Under the pieces are notes generated by a model. It searched no databases and was not told where the DNA came from. It saw only the letters and a list, made by a program, of their open reading frames with translations. A program made the translations under genes and the position numbers. From Eremochloa ophiuroides (Eukaryota; Streptophyta; Magnoliopsida; Poales; Poaceae), in contig JAHLJS010000007.1 of NCBI GenBank assembly GCA_038502445.1, forward strand, positions 75,423,649-75,487,648: 64,000 nt of DNA, written 5' to 3'. Below, one piece after another: positions 1 to 12,159 of this stretch (the first letter of the stretch is position 1; each line of letters opens with the position of its first letter).

Positions 1-1610
1 CTGCAGCGTAGCTACAGTGACCGCGACATTCTCTTGCCTGTATGAGTCGAACTCCACTGCTGCCATGTTTCTTTTTCCCTTCTTTAGTTCTTCTAGTACT
101 CTGCTTTTTGCTTGCAATACCTTCTTTAATATACATTTGCGTAGTGGCTGATAAGATCCAGTTAATACATGTGATCATATGCACCTACTACATTAACTAT
201 GCTTTCCCTATCCGCCCATATATAATGGTTTGTTCCTGTGAAACAAAAATGTGTGCTAGTTCTATACAGTATTGACTGTCAGACATGGGGCTGAACAGAG
301 GAAGAGAAGTAGATGATCAAAGAGTGAAGGAACCTTTAGCACGGTGCCATAGGAACAGGAAGCAACAGGAAAGTATCCTTAAGTTGAAAGCACAAATGAG
401 GTGCCAGCAACATTTTCATGGATGCCATGTAAGAACCTCACACAAGCTGTAGAAAGCACTCCTTGACCCTGTTCCTCGTCACAAATGGGCAAAGGAAGTC
501 TCTCACTACGGCTCAAAGCCTTGATCTCTTCGTGGAATTATATTATTTCCAGCCTTCCTAACATGATGAGTTCTTCAATAGTCGAACATTTTTGTAAACT
601 TTATGGATGTGTATTTAGTAAAAAAAAAACTTATTTAAATGCCATAGTTTTTTTTCTAGTCAAGTCAGATGACATTTCACTTTCGTGAAAATGATCATTT
701 TTAAGTCCATTGAAGATTTATATAGTAAATTTTTTTTGCACCTCCTTGCAATCAGGAAAATGCAGAGCCAAGAGTTACAATTAATAATTTAAATGTTCTG
801 ACCACTACGTGAAGATTAATGTTGACTGCCAGAGACATGGTAGCCCAAAAACTTTGGAGTAGTCAATATGAATTTCAATTTACTCTACAAGATGCGGTCG
901 ATCTTAAATCAAATTACAAATAGTACTTGGAATTATTTGTGGAAAAATAGTACTTTCTCAAGCTAAGCAGTGGCATGGTAGCGGTGGTGGAAAACAACAT
1001 CACCAAAGACTCAGGCTACACTTCAAAGGATAGCAATCCATCTTGCTATATTTCTGAGTGAAATGATGGAAAGAGCAAGAGAGGTGTAACAACTCCAATT
1101 TTTCCTCGAAGGGAAAAGAGTACACCGTAATGTGAAGATATGGGAGGTCCGTGTTGTCATATTACCATTATACAGTTGATACCACAATCATATATACACC
1201 GAGGAATTACAGCATTTCAAGACATTACATCACTTCGCAACACACCTAATACATAGATACTAATGGATACTCACACCTAGCAGCTTCAGAATCGAAATAG
1301 CCATCATTGGGTGAAGGCTCCTTCAAGAGCATCCATCGGAGTTGGCATAGAGAATCAGTGGCCTTTGACTTGAACCTCTTAGAGCGCAAGCACGAGACAA
1401 TCTAACACCTCTAAGATGCATCGTCGTGGACAATGTCGCTCCAACCTGATGAGCATCTATCAATACAATTTATACTGGCCACTGGCTCCCACCCAATGCT
1501 TTGTGTTGCTTTGTAGTAAGTGGAAATGTAAGGTTATAATAATAGGCCAATATATGACTATAGTTTTCCCATGCATGTTCATCAAGTTATGATAATAATA
1601 ATTCATCAAA
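1..1610. other. intergenic, no gene recognised
   Basis: This AT-rich stretch has only short open frames with no recognisable domain, and no TIRs, LTR ends or tRNA-like sequence that I can see. A few phrases near 1150-1260 look like decayed repeat sequence but cannot be assigned. Confidence 0.5.
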
Positions 1611-1619
1611 TTTTAATAA

Positions 1620-1742
1620 GAGAAAATTCTTTATTTGACATTGGAAAAACATGATGTTCTCAATTTAGCATCCAAAGTTCAAATCTTCCTTATCTGATCT
1701 CACTTGAAATTTTCATTCCTAGAATCACACTACCGTCACTTT
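1620..1742 (+). repeat. left TIR of MULE
   Basis: This is inverted relative to 3064-3176. Shared blocks include AAGTTCAAATCTTCCTTAT and TTTTCATTCCTAGAAT. The left copy has a few extra bases (around CTCAATTT). Confidence 0.75.
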
Positions 1743-1888
1743 GGCCATATTCTACCGTGAATTATCATGTGGACCCACTGGTAAAAGACTAAAATGCCCC
1801 TGAGTCATTACATAGGATCGGGTGTTACTCAAGCAGCCACGAGGTTCCCTGACTCGAGTAGTTGCGCACCTCCTCACAGTAACCATAG

Positions 1889-2205
1889 ATGGTCGCCGGC
1901 AACGAGGATGGGGTGGCTGAGCCATGCGCAGCCGGAGAGAGCGTCGCGGGAGCAGGGGCCGACTTCTCCACACACGCAGACGGTGAAGCAGGGCCAGATG
2001 CCGCTCGCAAGGCCGGGGCCGGGCGCGGAGCCACGGCGCACCCTGCTCGCCTGGATGCCTGCCACTCGTGGAGCAGGGGCCGGCGAGGCTCACCTGGCCG
2101 TTGTGGAGGTGGCTTGTGGAGCAGGGGTGGGCGCTGCTCGCCACGCTGGTGCGGCGGTCCGTCAAGGAGCTGGGCCGGGCGCAGCTTGCGAGGACTTCTT
2201 TTGCA
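1889..2205. other. GC-rich segment inside the MULE, possibly captured
   Basis: Base composition jumps sharply to GC-rich inside an otherwise AT-rich element. Open frames exist on both strands (for example plus 1889-2239 and minus 1825-2250), and none has a recognisable domain. Overlapping frames on both strands are expected by chance in GC-rich DNA, so no protein is claimed. Capture of a host gene 5' exon is the usual explanation for such islands in MULEs, but this is inference. Confidence 0.35.
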
Positions 2206-2293
2206 TAGCTGCTTTCCATTTGTTCTTTTTTTTGCATAGCCGCTTTCCATATGTTCTTAAAATAATAAATGTTGATATACACGAGCATTTCAG

Positions 2294-2507
2294 GTCACGA
2301 AGTGGCTCAAATCAGCCCGAGGGACTTTCAATTGGCAAAACTGAAGGTGTTGAGATGGTGAAGGGCAAAAGGAAAAAGATAATTTCTAAAAAGACTCCAG
2401 AAAAGAAGTTGCTACTTGATAGCCCTGCAGTGGGCACAAGGAGCAAAATGGTTCAGCCTGCATGTCCTGCAATGAGCACAAGGAGTAAAAGAAGACTCAG
2501 TTTGTGA
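2294..2507 (+). pseudogene. C-terminal exon fragment, possibly of a MULE transposase
   Basis: A splice-acceptor-like TTTCAG precedes 2294. The following frame is rich in lysine and serine and ends with a tail containing STRSKRRLSL and a TGA stop at 2505-2507. Two near repeats of the form VGTRSKMVQPACPAMSTRSK are visible. Basic tails of this kind occur at the end of some grass Mutator-type transposases, so this may be what remains of the autonomous parent's gene. No catalytic or zinc-finger region is present. The assignment is tentative; it could equally be a captured host exon. Confidence 0.35.
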
Positions 2508-3063
2508 ATTCGAGAAGCTGAAATGCCGAGTCTTTTGGTTCAGATGTGAACCTGAGTTTTCCCTAATATTTATGTGACAGAACCAGACGTTGCTGTACGT
2601 TTGCTCCAGTTTTCTCCAATTTCAGTGTATGTTTATGTTGATGTTTGGATGTGAAAATAGATGGTTTGTGATCCTGAATATTAGTGTATATTCTAGATGG
2701 ACGTTGTTGATCCCATGCTATTGTCGATGTTCTTTCATGTTTGTTTGCCTTATTATCATGGTGCAAATAATTGCTGCAAATTTCTTTCATGTGCTCTGTC
2801 TATATAATTGCTGCAGAAATTTTTTCAAAAAATGGTGCACGAATAGCCTAAAAAATGCTGCATAATTAGTCAAAGAAAAATCACCAAATCAGTTTTTTAC
2901 TCCAGCAACAACAAGCATGTTAAAAATTTTGAAAATGCCACTAAAACACTTTCATGCCGGCCACAATAGTTCCTGTGTACAAGAGAGAAGGCGTCTAGCC
3001 TAAAAACTGAAGGTGGGGCAACATGGTCTTTTTGCATCTCATTTCACACCGTTACAGGTTCAA

Positions 3064-3176
3064 AATGACGGTAGTGTCATTCTAGGAATGAAAATTTCAA
3101 GTGTGGTCACATAAGGAAGATTTGAACTTTTGATGCTAACGTCAAGTTTTTCCAGTGTTAAATAAGGAATTTTCTC
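3064..3176 (-). repeat. right TIR of MULE
   Basis: This is the reverse complement of the left TIR with scattered substitutions, ending GAATTTTCTC directly before the 9-bp target duplication. Confidence 0.75.
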
Positions 3177-3359
3177 TTTTAAGAATCATCAAGTCTATAC
3201 CCAACTCATCCACATGTTCACCCATCTCACCACACTCACACTCTCACTCGGTCCTGGCGACAAGGACAACTCCCTCTCGTCCTTGCATCATCAGCCAAAG
3301 GCAGAACCAACAACAACCCAAGGGAAAGAAGAAGAAAGGACTCCTCTATCTACTCAAGT

Positions 3360-5900
3360 GAAGTGTAAGCCATAGGAATGTCCATATCCGAGGACGTGGC
3401 TATACGTATAGATCCATCAACATACGGAGCACGTACACTTGTAACCATAAGATCGCCATCATCGACATGTGCACTGCAGAGGTTGATACCGAGTTGCCTT
3501 CCATCTAGTGCAATGTCATGCTGCCACTCAGCCTTGGGTCACCCCGAAGTCCACCGGCACGCTAAGACAGTGTGACGTACCAAGGTTACTGCACCGTCTT
3601 AGGTGGGTGTGGGCCCATCCACCCATACCACCCTACACTATCTCCTAACAACCTAGTAGTAATGGCACCACCCAGGATAGTCAGTCATCAGGATCCTGCC
3701 CAAATAGGAACGAGTGATGTGCATGTAAAGGTCCAATAACCCTAGGTCTCTCAATATATCTGTCCTTGTGAGGACTAAACAGGATATCTTCTTGGCGAGG
3801 CCAACCACGCCTCACTACTTCAAAAACACCACCATCCCAAGGACTTGTGCGTACAGAGATGTTGCCTCCCTTTGATCTACTAATCTCACATATTTCACAA
3901 GTGAGATGTGCCCACCGTAGGTATCTCACACAGGGAATGCCCAGGTCGCATTCCCCAGGCAAGATTTACCCCAAAGGTTCATTGTAGAATCCCATCAAAT
4001 CGACTCCTCACCACACACCCAACACATATGCCTTGGTCTCTCCACCATTATTATCGCAATATTACCATATTATCGGCACCTACCATATCTAGTAACAAAT
4101 AATACTCAACTAGAAATCACATCTTAGAAATAATGCATAGTAGAAGTAACTAGTAAGTAGTAAGCAATCATGTCTAACCTATCAGCGGGTGTGCATGGGT
4201 GTCGATACGGGACCGACCAGGGTCCTCATCGGCACTCTAGATCAGACTCAAACCCCAGACAATGTGTGCAACAATGCATTGGATTTCAAGTAATTCTAAC
4301 ATGCAACCTATCGCAGTTCAATTGCATAAAAGAAAAACGCTAGCAATTCACATTATTGCAAGCCTAATAGGATTCTATGAGGTTGCCTGGGACGTCCCCT
4401 CAATGTTCCTTTAGTTGTCCTCCTTCAGGTCCTGGTGTTGACTACGTCCCCTCCTCCAAGAAGGGAGCAATCCTTGACGCAAATACCGTGCAAGGCTGGC
4501 ATAAAAATAGGAGAGCAAACAACACATCGAAGAGACAGCAAGACACCGAAAGAACCAGGACACCAAAAGAACACAAAGAAGAAACAACATAGCCCTCTAA
4601 TGAAATCATGGGTGGTGCTCCGCTAAGCACGAGCTTGAACAATTATGTCCTAGCCAGTACTTCTTGGGTCGATCGTGCCATCAATCCGCACTCCATTATA
4701 ATTGATGACAACAATAAGAGAAAGGAATGGGGGAGAGAAGAGAAGGGCTTGCGGTCTACTTCTTCCAATTTCCTTGCCAATGATAATGGCGGGGCACCGG
4801 AAGGGCAACACAACAAGGCATGTGTGCCTAATCACTTCTTGGGTACCAAGACCTAGGTGCTCTAAAGCACTAGGACATTCCCAAGGGTCTTAGCGGTGCA
4901 GTTTTCACGTGAGAACCAAGGAAATGCTACGGTCTAAAATATGTTCAATCATATAGGGGCTTGGTCACATAGAAGAAAAAGAGAGGGGATGAGGGATTCA
5001 ATTCACTTCCCTCACTATAGCAGTCAATAGGGATCAAAGGAATGAATCAAGAGAGCAATAAATACCAAACACTTAAAAAGGAAATTTTGGTTCCTCACTA
5101 CATCGATCCGGAGCATTTGGAACACATGCGACTTGAAAGGGAAGAGAGGGAAGAACGGTTTCGACATTCTTTCGACCATCTCATGATAGAACCGACGAAG
5201 ATACGAAAGAAGGGACATCGTCCGACGATCCATTCAATCTCATTGGGCAGCATGACCGTGCACTAAAAATGACAAAAAGGCTATTCCCTCGGTGCGTAGT
5301 GGTGTGGATGCCACTGCTAGTGCCGATGGAACGCTATGGCCTAGGTGGCGCAAGTATATGAGATGACTAGGATAAACATGAGAGACAAGAAAAGAGTAGA
5401 GTGCTATGGTCAAGGTGAGATTACTCATGACCATGAGCTATACCTGCATGAGTTGGCTCGCGCTATCAAACTTTCACTATTCCCTATAACTTATCCCACT
5501 AGACTAGGTCATGGAGGGATCGAGTTGTGTGGGTTAAGATCCCCATCGATATCGGCACCAAGCCCTCTGTGGCCATATCCTAGGGATGAGAATAGGGGAT
5601 AGAATCATAGGAGGTCAGGGTCAAACAAACCAGAGGGAACGAGTTACAGTTAAAGTTACAGTCAAATTAGGACGAATCTACGATTGAATGATCGAACGTG
5701 ATACGATCCCCTATGGCTCATAGGCTCCCCATCTAGGCGCTACATAAACAACTAGGAACCTGAGGAGGCGAGCACGTTCGGCGCTATGGCAACAGTGGGG
5801 TGAACCCGCGACCGAATACATGAACGGGTCGATCCCATAGGCAACAAACAAGCACCACAAGGGCAAATGACACGACCATGAGATGGAGCAGCATGCACCC
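3360..5900 (-). mobile_element. decayed Ty3/gypsy LTR remnant
   Basis: No coding sequence is seen. The segment about 3560-4060 is recognisably related, in reverse complement, to the middle of the solo LTR at 54076-58008 (about 56690-57240). Shared phrases include AACCTAGTAGTAATGGCACC, GGTATCTC followed by GGGAATGCCCAGGT, and CACACACCCAACAC-type sequence. This points to an old minus-strand copy of the same LTR superfamily. I cannot place its ends, and similarity fades after about 4100, so the outer limits are approximate. Confidence 0.45.
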
Positions 5901-6600
5901 ATAGCACAGACAGGTAACCTAGCACGAAGGCATGACACGGGCATAGATAGATCATATAAGAACAGGTATGAATTTTGTAACATGTATGAAGGGACAATTA
6001 AGGATAAAGTAAAGGTTTTGTGGCATTTAATGACGCTAGAGTGTTAGAGCTCGACCTTAAAGTGGGGATGCGGAGATGCTCGCTGCAGGGCTCACCATGG
6101 CCATGGGCTCTGATGTGCCGGAGGCCTGTCATGGCCATCCGGAAAAGATGTTGGCCAGGTGTGGCCTGCTCCGGTTAGCTGTGGCCTACCAGCGTGCCCT
6201 CGTCCAGGTCTGATCGGTTGTGGATAGCCAAGGGAGACTGTAGCTGGCTAGCAGCAGCAATGGCCCGCCAGGAGGTGGCTGCTGTCAGCCAGAGCGTGGC
6301 TGCTGGTGGTCGGCAGAGGGCGGTGGTACGTGGCCTGCTTCTTTATGTTGTGAGAAATACAGCACGAAGGCTGGTTTCGGATAAAACGGCAACGAGAGAA
6401 ATGAAAACGTGGGGACTTCTATTCACACTGGCTCAGACGAGTCATTCCGGCGAGGAAGAGCTGCGGGATGGTGAGGGTCGTGCGTCGGTGGAAGTATGGC
6501 GAAGATGGGCGAGGGGGCGCTGGTGGCGGGTGTGGCGTGACCAGGCACCTCCTCGGTGTAGAACAATTTGTCGATCGAGTCTAACGCGGTGTGGTAGCAT
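5900..6600. other. unrecognised, moderately GC-rich
   Basis: There is a 138-codon open frame on the plus strand (6194-6610), but its composition is low-complexity W/R/G-rich with no domain. I see no TIR or LTR end. It may be more of the decayed LTR or unrelated sequence. Confidence 0.3.
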
Positions 6601-7270
6601 TTCAGTGTAGAGGCTGAAACGTACGAGATGGAGCTTTAGATATGGACCCATCACTGCCGGTTTTAACCACGAACTGACAATGATAGGATGAACCAACAGT
6701 GATATTTGGATCTTCACTACCGGTTCACATCACTGATGGTTTTAGATATGAACCACCATTGAAAATTGGCATTACTGCTGGTTTTAGCCATGAACCGCCA
6801 CTGATACTATCTCTATCGGTTCGTAGCTTAACAGAGTGTGATAGACTGCACCAAAAAATTCATAACTTTCTCACATAGTGTCGGATGAAGACGAACTTTA
6901 TATTAGAGTTATAGTACTTTTTGAGATCTACAACTCTTTAGTTGACAACTATTTTATTTGAAATCATCTGGCTAGTGAAAAATATGTTTACTTGCGAAAC
7001 TAGCAAAACAAATGTTGCAGATCTCAAAAAGTTATGAATCTTTGTAGTTAATAATATTTTCATTTGAAATCATTTATCCCGTAAAAATTACGGTCGAATT
7101 TCCTCACATTTAAAATTCAAATATTTCAAACTACCTTAGATGGAGAAAGTACCAATATAAAACATGCAGATTTCAAAAAATTATGCAACTTTATAGTTGA
7201 CAACTTTTTCATTTGAATTTATTTAGGGTCCCAAACACTCAATTCAAAACCGGATGAAGATAGAATGAGG
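6600..7270. mobile_element. CACTA-derived non-coding remnant
   Basis: 6620-6830 holds several imperfect copies of a GGTTTTAGCCATGAACCGCC / ACTGCCGGTT type motif in both orientations, the style of CACTA subterminal repeats. The following 6880-7250 block (AGATCTCAAAAAGTTATG, CTTTGTAGTT, TTTTCATTTGAA phrases) is homologous to the interior of the complete CACTA MITE at 34047-34880. Terminal CACTA bases and a target duplication are not visible, so the copy is truncated or decayed. Confidence 0.5.
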
Positions 7271-7829
7271 CCACATTAATTACTTGCCACATTTCAGCTG
7301 TCATAAGGCTTTTGAGGAAAAAAATGACCATGGGCCAAGGCTAATAATCCATTTCTAAATAAGCCCAACAAGAGCCCAGAAACATAAAGGGTTTCAGCCC
7401 CACCAACTATAAAAACACCCTCCTTGAAGTGAGGATTCTCACCCTTCTCCCATTCCCCATTTTTTTCAGCTACCCCAAGCACCGAGGTGCTCTTCCAATC
7501 GACAGTGAATGCTACAGGTGAGAACTCATACGTGTATAGTTTTCCAATTGCTCACTGGTACGGTCTCCTTTCAAGTCCAGCAACCAGTAGATCAGATTTT
7601 CTTCCTATAGTTTCCTTGTTTCTATTGGTAACAAGCAATCTGCACAAAATTAAAGTTCATGTCCACCACCGACAATTGTTTTGGGCTTGAATTTCGGTTG
7701 TGTTCTATCTCTTTTCTTGATCTGTGGTAACCTGGAGATTCGTTGAATTCCGGCACTAGGGCAGGGCAACGGATGGCCTTATCCTTAGGGTTAGTTTTTA
7801 GAAGGATTGTTGGGGGGATGGCATGCCGC
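7270..7829. other. no gene recognised; TATA-like box at 7402
   Basis: A TATA-like ACTATAAAAACACC lies near 7402 and is followed by pyrimidine-rich sequence resembling a plant 5' leader. No convincing reading frame follows before the hAT insertion at 7830. Confidence 0.3.
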
Positions 7830-8232
7830 CAGGGTTTTTTTTACCGACCGGTAGCCGGTAACCGCCGGCCGGCGGTATCGGTATACCGGTCCGGTTTGAC
7901 CGGTTACCGGTAGAAACCGGTCGAATTCAAATTTTGAATTTGAACCCCAGTTCAATCGGTTCCGGACCGGTATACCGGCCGGTTTGACCGGTTACCGGCC
8001 GGTTTGAGCGGTTTACCAACCGGTTTGGTGGTTTAGGATTTAGGGTTTAGGGTTTGGTGGTAACCGGTCGCATTTTCAAATTTCAGATTTATTTTTTCTA
8101 AAAAAAATGCTGAAAAAATTTCTAAAAATAGTTAATGATTTATAGAATCCAATGATGTCAAAGTTTTTCAAATTTGAGTGCGTTTAGTATATTTTTCGAC
8201 CTTCATGATTTAATGGGCCTTAACGGGCCGGC
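7830..8232 (-). repeat. extra inverted copy of the hAT right end
   Basis: Read in reverse complement it matches the right subterminal region around 12800-13050: TTTGAAAAACTTTGACATC, GATTCTATAAATCATT and a GGCCC/GTTAA block occur in the same order. Identity is moderate, with short insertions. Confidence 0.6.
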
Positions 8233-8676
8233 CAGGGTTTTTTATACCGACCGAAATCCGGTTACCGCCGGCCGGCGGTAACGGTATACCGGCCGGTATA
8301 AACGGTAACCGGCCGGAAACCGGCCGAATTCGAAATCGAATTCAAACTCACAGCTCAATCGGTTTTAGACGGGTATACCGGCCGGTATGACCGGTATAAA
8401 CGGTAACCGGTCAAAACCAGCTGATTTTCTTTTTTTTTAATGCAGAAAACAAATTTTTTTGAATGGCCTTTGCACATAATGAGGTATAAACACCATACAT
8501 TTCAGGGATAAATAGTGCCGTAGCAATACATAGGGCATACACATACTTGTATTGTATCAATACATAAGGCACATCAAAGTCATCAATACATAGTATCATA
8601 TAAATAGCATATTCTTAGTCTCATACACGAACAAATGTGATAGTCATCGGCATAGGCATAATCAACGTTGTATGAA

Positions 8677-11600
8677 CTATGGAAAGGCCCCCATGCTGCA
8701 AGACATCTGATATTCGGCGGTGGACATCAAAGCGATACCTCGCAGTCTAAGCAACTCGGCCTTAAAATCATTCCAAGATTGGCCCGTCCATGCCGCTGTT
8801 GTCTCCCATTCTTGAACTAACATAGCGTAAAAATGGGGGTCTTCCCATTCATATACCCATCTGGTCGCAGGTTGCGTGGTAATGTCAGGAATGTGATAGT
8901 TATAGCTTGCCTGGGAGGTATCACTGTACGAGGAAGAAGAATGCTGCGGAGTGTCGTAGTCTGTAGGTGCATAAACAGTCCTCTGCGACTCCGGTTGTCC
9001 ATGGTCGCGGTCCTGAGTAGCATGCGTGAACTGGGTCTCGCCTGCAAAAAACCATTATTAGTAGTTTAGAAGTCATACACAGAAACAATTGTGCGTACGT
9101 AGGTGCAATGGATACCTGTGAAACGAAGACCACCACCTCCACCAGAACCACTACCACCAGCACCAAACCCACTGCCACCACCACCACCACCACCAGAACC
9201 ACTACCACCAGCAGCACCACCAGCACCATCACCATCACCATCACCATCACCGCCACCGTCACTGTCGTCATCAGAACCGTCATCAGTTGAGCTGCTATCC
9301 TGAGACTCCTTATACGGTGGACTACGCTGAGCCTCATCCTCAGTTTCAGTGTCACTGATCACTTGTTTTTTCTTTCCGCGTTGACGCTTGGGGTCACCCT
9401 TCTTAGGCGGCATCTGCATCTTCCTCTTCCCGAGGTGACTATCACCCACATGTCTACGGGCCCAATCACTGATGGAATCATCTCCCGTGGCCTGACGTAG
9501 ATCTTGGGCGTCTATGTGGTCACTACGAGCATAAACAAATAAATCACATAAATAAAATGGACATACATAATATGAAAGCCAGACAGAGACACACATTATA
9601 CCTGACAATATGTGATGGCATAGGGGCGTCTACTTCGTCATCATCCTCATCAAGAACTGGTGCCTGGTTTGATCTACCATACTCCATCCATTGCCTAACT
9701 GGATTGTTCGAGTCATAGAATGAGACTTCGGCGAACTTGTCAATGAAATCTTCGTCATCATGCAGTGGCGGTCCAGAGATATCCGCTAGTCGCAGCCGAA
9801 GATTGTAGTTGACATACACAAGCTTGTTTAGTTTTTTGTGGGACAACCGATTGCGAACCTTCGTATGAAGCAAGGCAAAAGTACTCCAATTCCGCTCGCA
9901 TCCACTGGAGGAGATATATTGTGCAACAAGCCGCAAAGCAAGACGCTGCAAATTTGGAGTTTGACTACCAAATATCATCCACCAGGCCGCTGCAAGTGTA
10001 ACACATTATGTTAGATATATATTCCACGAGAGCAAAGCATCAAGGGTAGAGAAGTGCTCTTAGGCTCTTACATGAGCTAGTCCTTGGATCCGCTGCCATT
10101 TTCATAGCGAGTTCGGAGCCAAACTCACCAAGCTTTTGTCGAAAAATCTCTGCCTCTTGTAAAGCCTGCATGGCGCTCTGCAAATCCGTCATGCGCGAAA
10201 ATGTATCTTTCAGACCATTAAACATTGTTGGAGTTGGATCCATGTTATATGCGTACTTTGGATTTAGGACAGCACCTGCAACACATGACAAATGCCAAAC
10301 AAGGGAACGGTAAGTATTCATTTCATGGAGCTTGCTAAGTAAATATAATTCATGATCGTACCTGCACCCACATACGTGTCAATGTACACGTCAGTAATCC
10401 TGTTGTCCATAATCTGTCGATACTCATTCCATGTCTGCTTATTTCTTCCAAAGACAGACTCCATCTCCATTTTGCAAGTCTGGTAGGCATACACTACATC
10501 ACACATGTTAGGCTGCTTGTCTTGATCAGCGAAGCGGAGGAACTTATAAATTGGTTGAACTGTTTTGATGATGTATTCCAGTCCCTCCCACCACTGGATA
10601 CTTGATAACCTTGAATGAGCAAAGCGACCGTCTTCACATTGTATCCACTTGCTTTGCAGAAATTCAGGAGAAGACATCCACTGCATGAACTTGTCACGTT
10701 TCCGGTGAAAGCTCTCTAAGAACATGTAGTTGGTCCCAAATCTAGTAACATTCCACTTGACCAACTCACCACCGATTGCCTTCCTCATCATTGCATTCAA
10801 CTGAGCATGGTTGTGCAAAAAGGTTGAGATTCACTTGCATGTTGCGATTGTACCTGCATGTTCGGGCCTTTCACCAATATCCTTCAACATCAAGTTGATG
10901 GTGTGTGCAAGGCATGGCGTCCAAACAATATGAGCATAATGGTTCCCCAGTATCTTGCAAGCTTTTTTGTAGTTGGCGCCATTGTCGGTCACCACATGTA
11001 CGACATGCTCGGCGCCAATCTCTTCAACAACCTTATGAATTTCCTGAAAAATAACCACAACAGTTTTTACAAATGTGACGTAAATCACAATATTATAAAT
11101 AGTATGAACCTAACAACATGTTCAGAAGCTACCTGGTATAAATAATTGGCATCTTGACTTCGCCCAGTTGCATTAACAGATTTATGAAACCATGTGACCC
11201 CATTGCAATAAATCAGGAAGTTGATGACACTCATTCTAGTGGGGCCAGTCCAAGAATCACACATCAACGTCACGCCAAAGTTGGTCCATTCCTTCTGAAA
11301 CTTTGCGTACCTAGCCTTCAAGTCTTTCTCGTTCTCATCTAGGTACTTGCCATCGATATCCCTTCCAGTAGGTGACACAATGCCTTCACCTGTAAGCAGA
11401 AGCCATTCGTGAGAATACATAAAGATAGAAACGTCAAAATTGAGAGAGATGACTCTGAAAGTTGTACTAACCCCACTTTTGTGTCTCTCTCACCGCACTT
11501 ATGAAGTACGGATTGTCGGCCTGTCGTCCTGGGATTCCTGCAACATGGAAAAACTTTCCCCAAGCTTTCCCAATAGCTTCCTTTGCATTCTTCCCCTTCT

Positions 11601-12147
11601 GCGTCCAAGACCCTGTATCAATCCTTGGTTGGACCATTCCTCTCCTCCTACCGGCTGCCAAATTGTAGTCCTGCAGAACCACAGGAGTCTCCCTCTGTGA
11701 TCCTGCTCTTCGAAACATCCTTTGCAAAGGATTCCCACCCTGTGAACCACTACCCCCTCCACGGTCGTAATTACCTCCTCTCTGTTGCACCCCCTGCTCG
11801 TACTCATATTCTGCTCTCGACTGATTAAGTGCTTGCTGGAGCTGCTCCTCATATTCATCATCACCAAGTGGATGGTTACCCTCCGCTGCAGCCTTCTCTC
11901 TTGCCAACTTTTGTCGAGACCGGTCAGAAGTTGCCTTTTTAGTTCTATCAAGATCACGTTGAAAGTACTCACGCACATCATCTGGCACGCTTCTGCAATG
12001 CACCACCTGCGACCCGCGACCGGCTAAATGTTCTTTGAATCTTGTTGCACCACCACCTCCTTTCATCGTATGACAGTAGTTGCACCTCCACCCAGGAGAA
12101 AGGTTTTCACCATGCTCCCATACAATGTCTTTTCCTCTACTTGACAT
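8677..12147 (-). pseudogene. hAT transposase, copy 1 (nonsense mutation)
   Basis: This is a cut-and-paste transposase of the hAT superfamily, acting in the nucleus on the element's own ends. The start is ATG at 12147. The first exon (to about 11467) holds a BED zinc finger near residues 20-55 (GWRCNYCHTM then RFKEHL). Next come DUF659 blocks, with TLMCDSWTG near 11240 and TDNGANYKKAC then TPCLAHTINLMLKDIG at about 10880-10990. The hAT dimerisation region (SSGCERNWSTF, LVYVNYNLRL) lies at 9800-9920. Then follow a basic/acidic low-complexity Asp-Gly tail (9115-9530) and a Trp-rich C-terminus (WVYEWEDPHFYAM) ending with TAG at 8677. Several introns separate these blocks. A TGA at 10831-10833 replaces the CGA codon present in copy 2, so the copy is predicted dead. 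Exon borders are approximate. Confidence 0.85.
9121..9260. repeat. trinucleotide repeat inside hAT transposase gene
   Basis: CCA/CCAC and CATCAC-type triplets encode the Gly- and Asp-Gly-rich tail of the transposase on the minus strand. The same tract in copy 2 (36605-36735) has a different repeat number, which is consistent with slippage. Confidence 0.8.
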
Positions 12148-12159
12148 TGTGCACCTGCA

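Larger units (their letters stand above)
1620..3176. mobile_element. non-autonomous MULE (Mutator-like) element
   Basis: The two ends are long imperfect inverted repeats of about 110-125 bp that begin GAGAAAATTC (left, 1620) and end GAATTTTCTC (right, 3176). They are flanked by TTTTAATAA at 1611-1619 and TTTTAAGAA at 3177-3185, which match at 8 of 9 bases. A 9-bp target duplication with long TIRs is the hallmark of Mutator-like elements. The 1.56-kb interior has no intact transposase. It holds a GC-rich segment (about 1889-2205) and a short exon-like frame ending at 2507, so it is a deletion derivative or a gene-capturing Pack-MULE. The superfamily call rests on end structure and is fairly secure. 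The origin of the interior is inference. Confidence 0.75.

Noticed and set aside
1794..2507. 237-codon plus frame across the MULE
   Set aside because: The first two thirds have no domain and overlap equally long minus frames in a GC-rich stretch. Only the tail after the acceptor at 2293 looks exon-like.
9103..9303. Proline/threonine-rich plus-strand frames
   Set aside because: They are the opposite strand of the Gly/Asp triplet repeat in the hAT transposase gene; the same occurs at 36573-36785.
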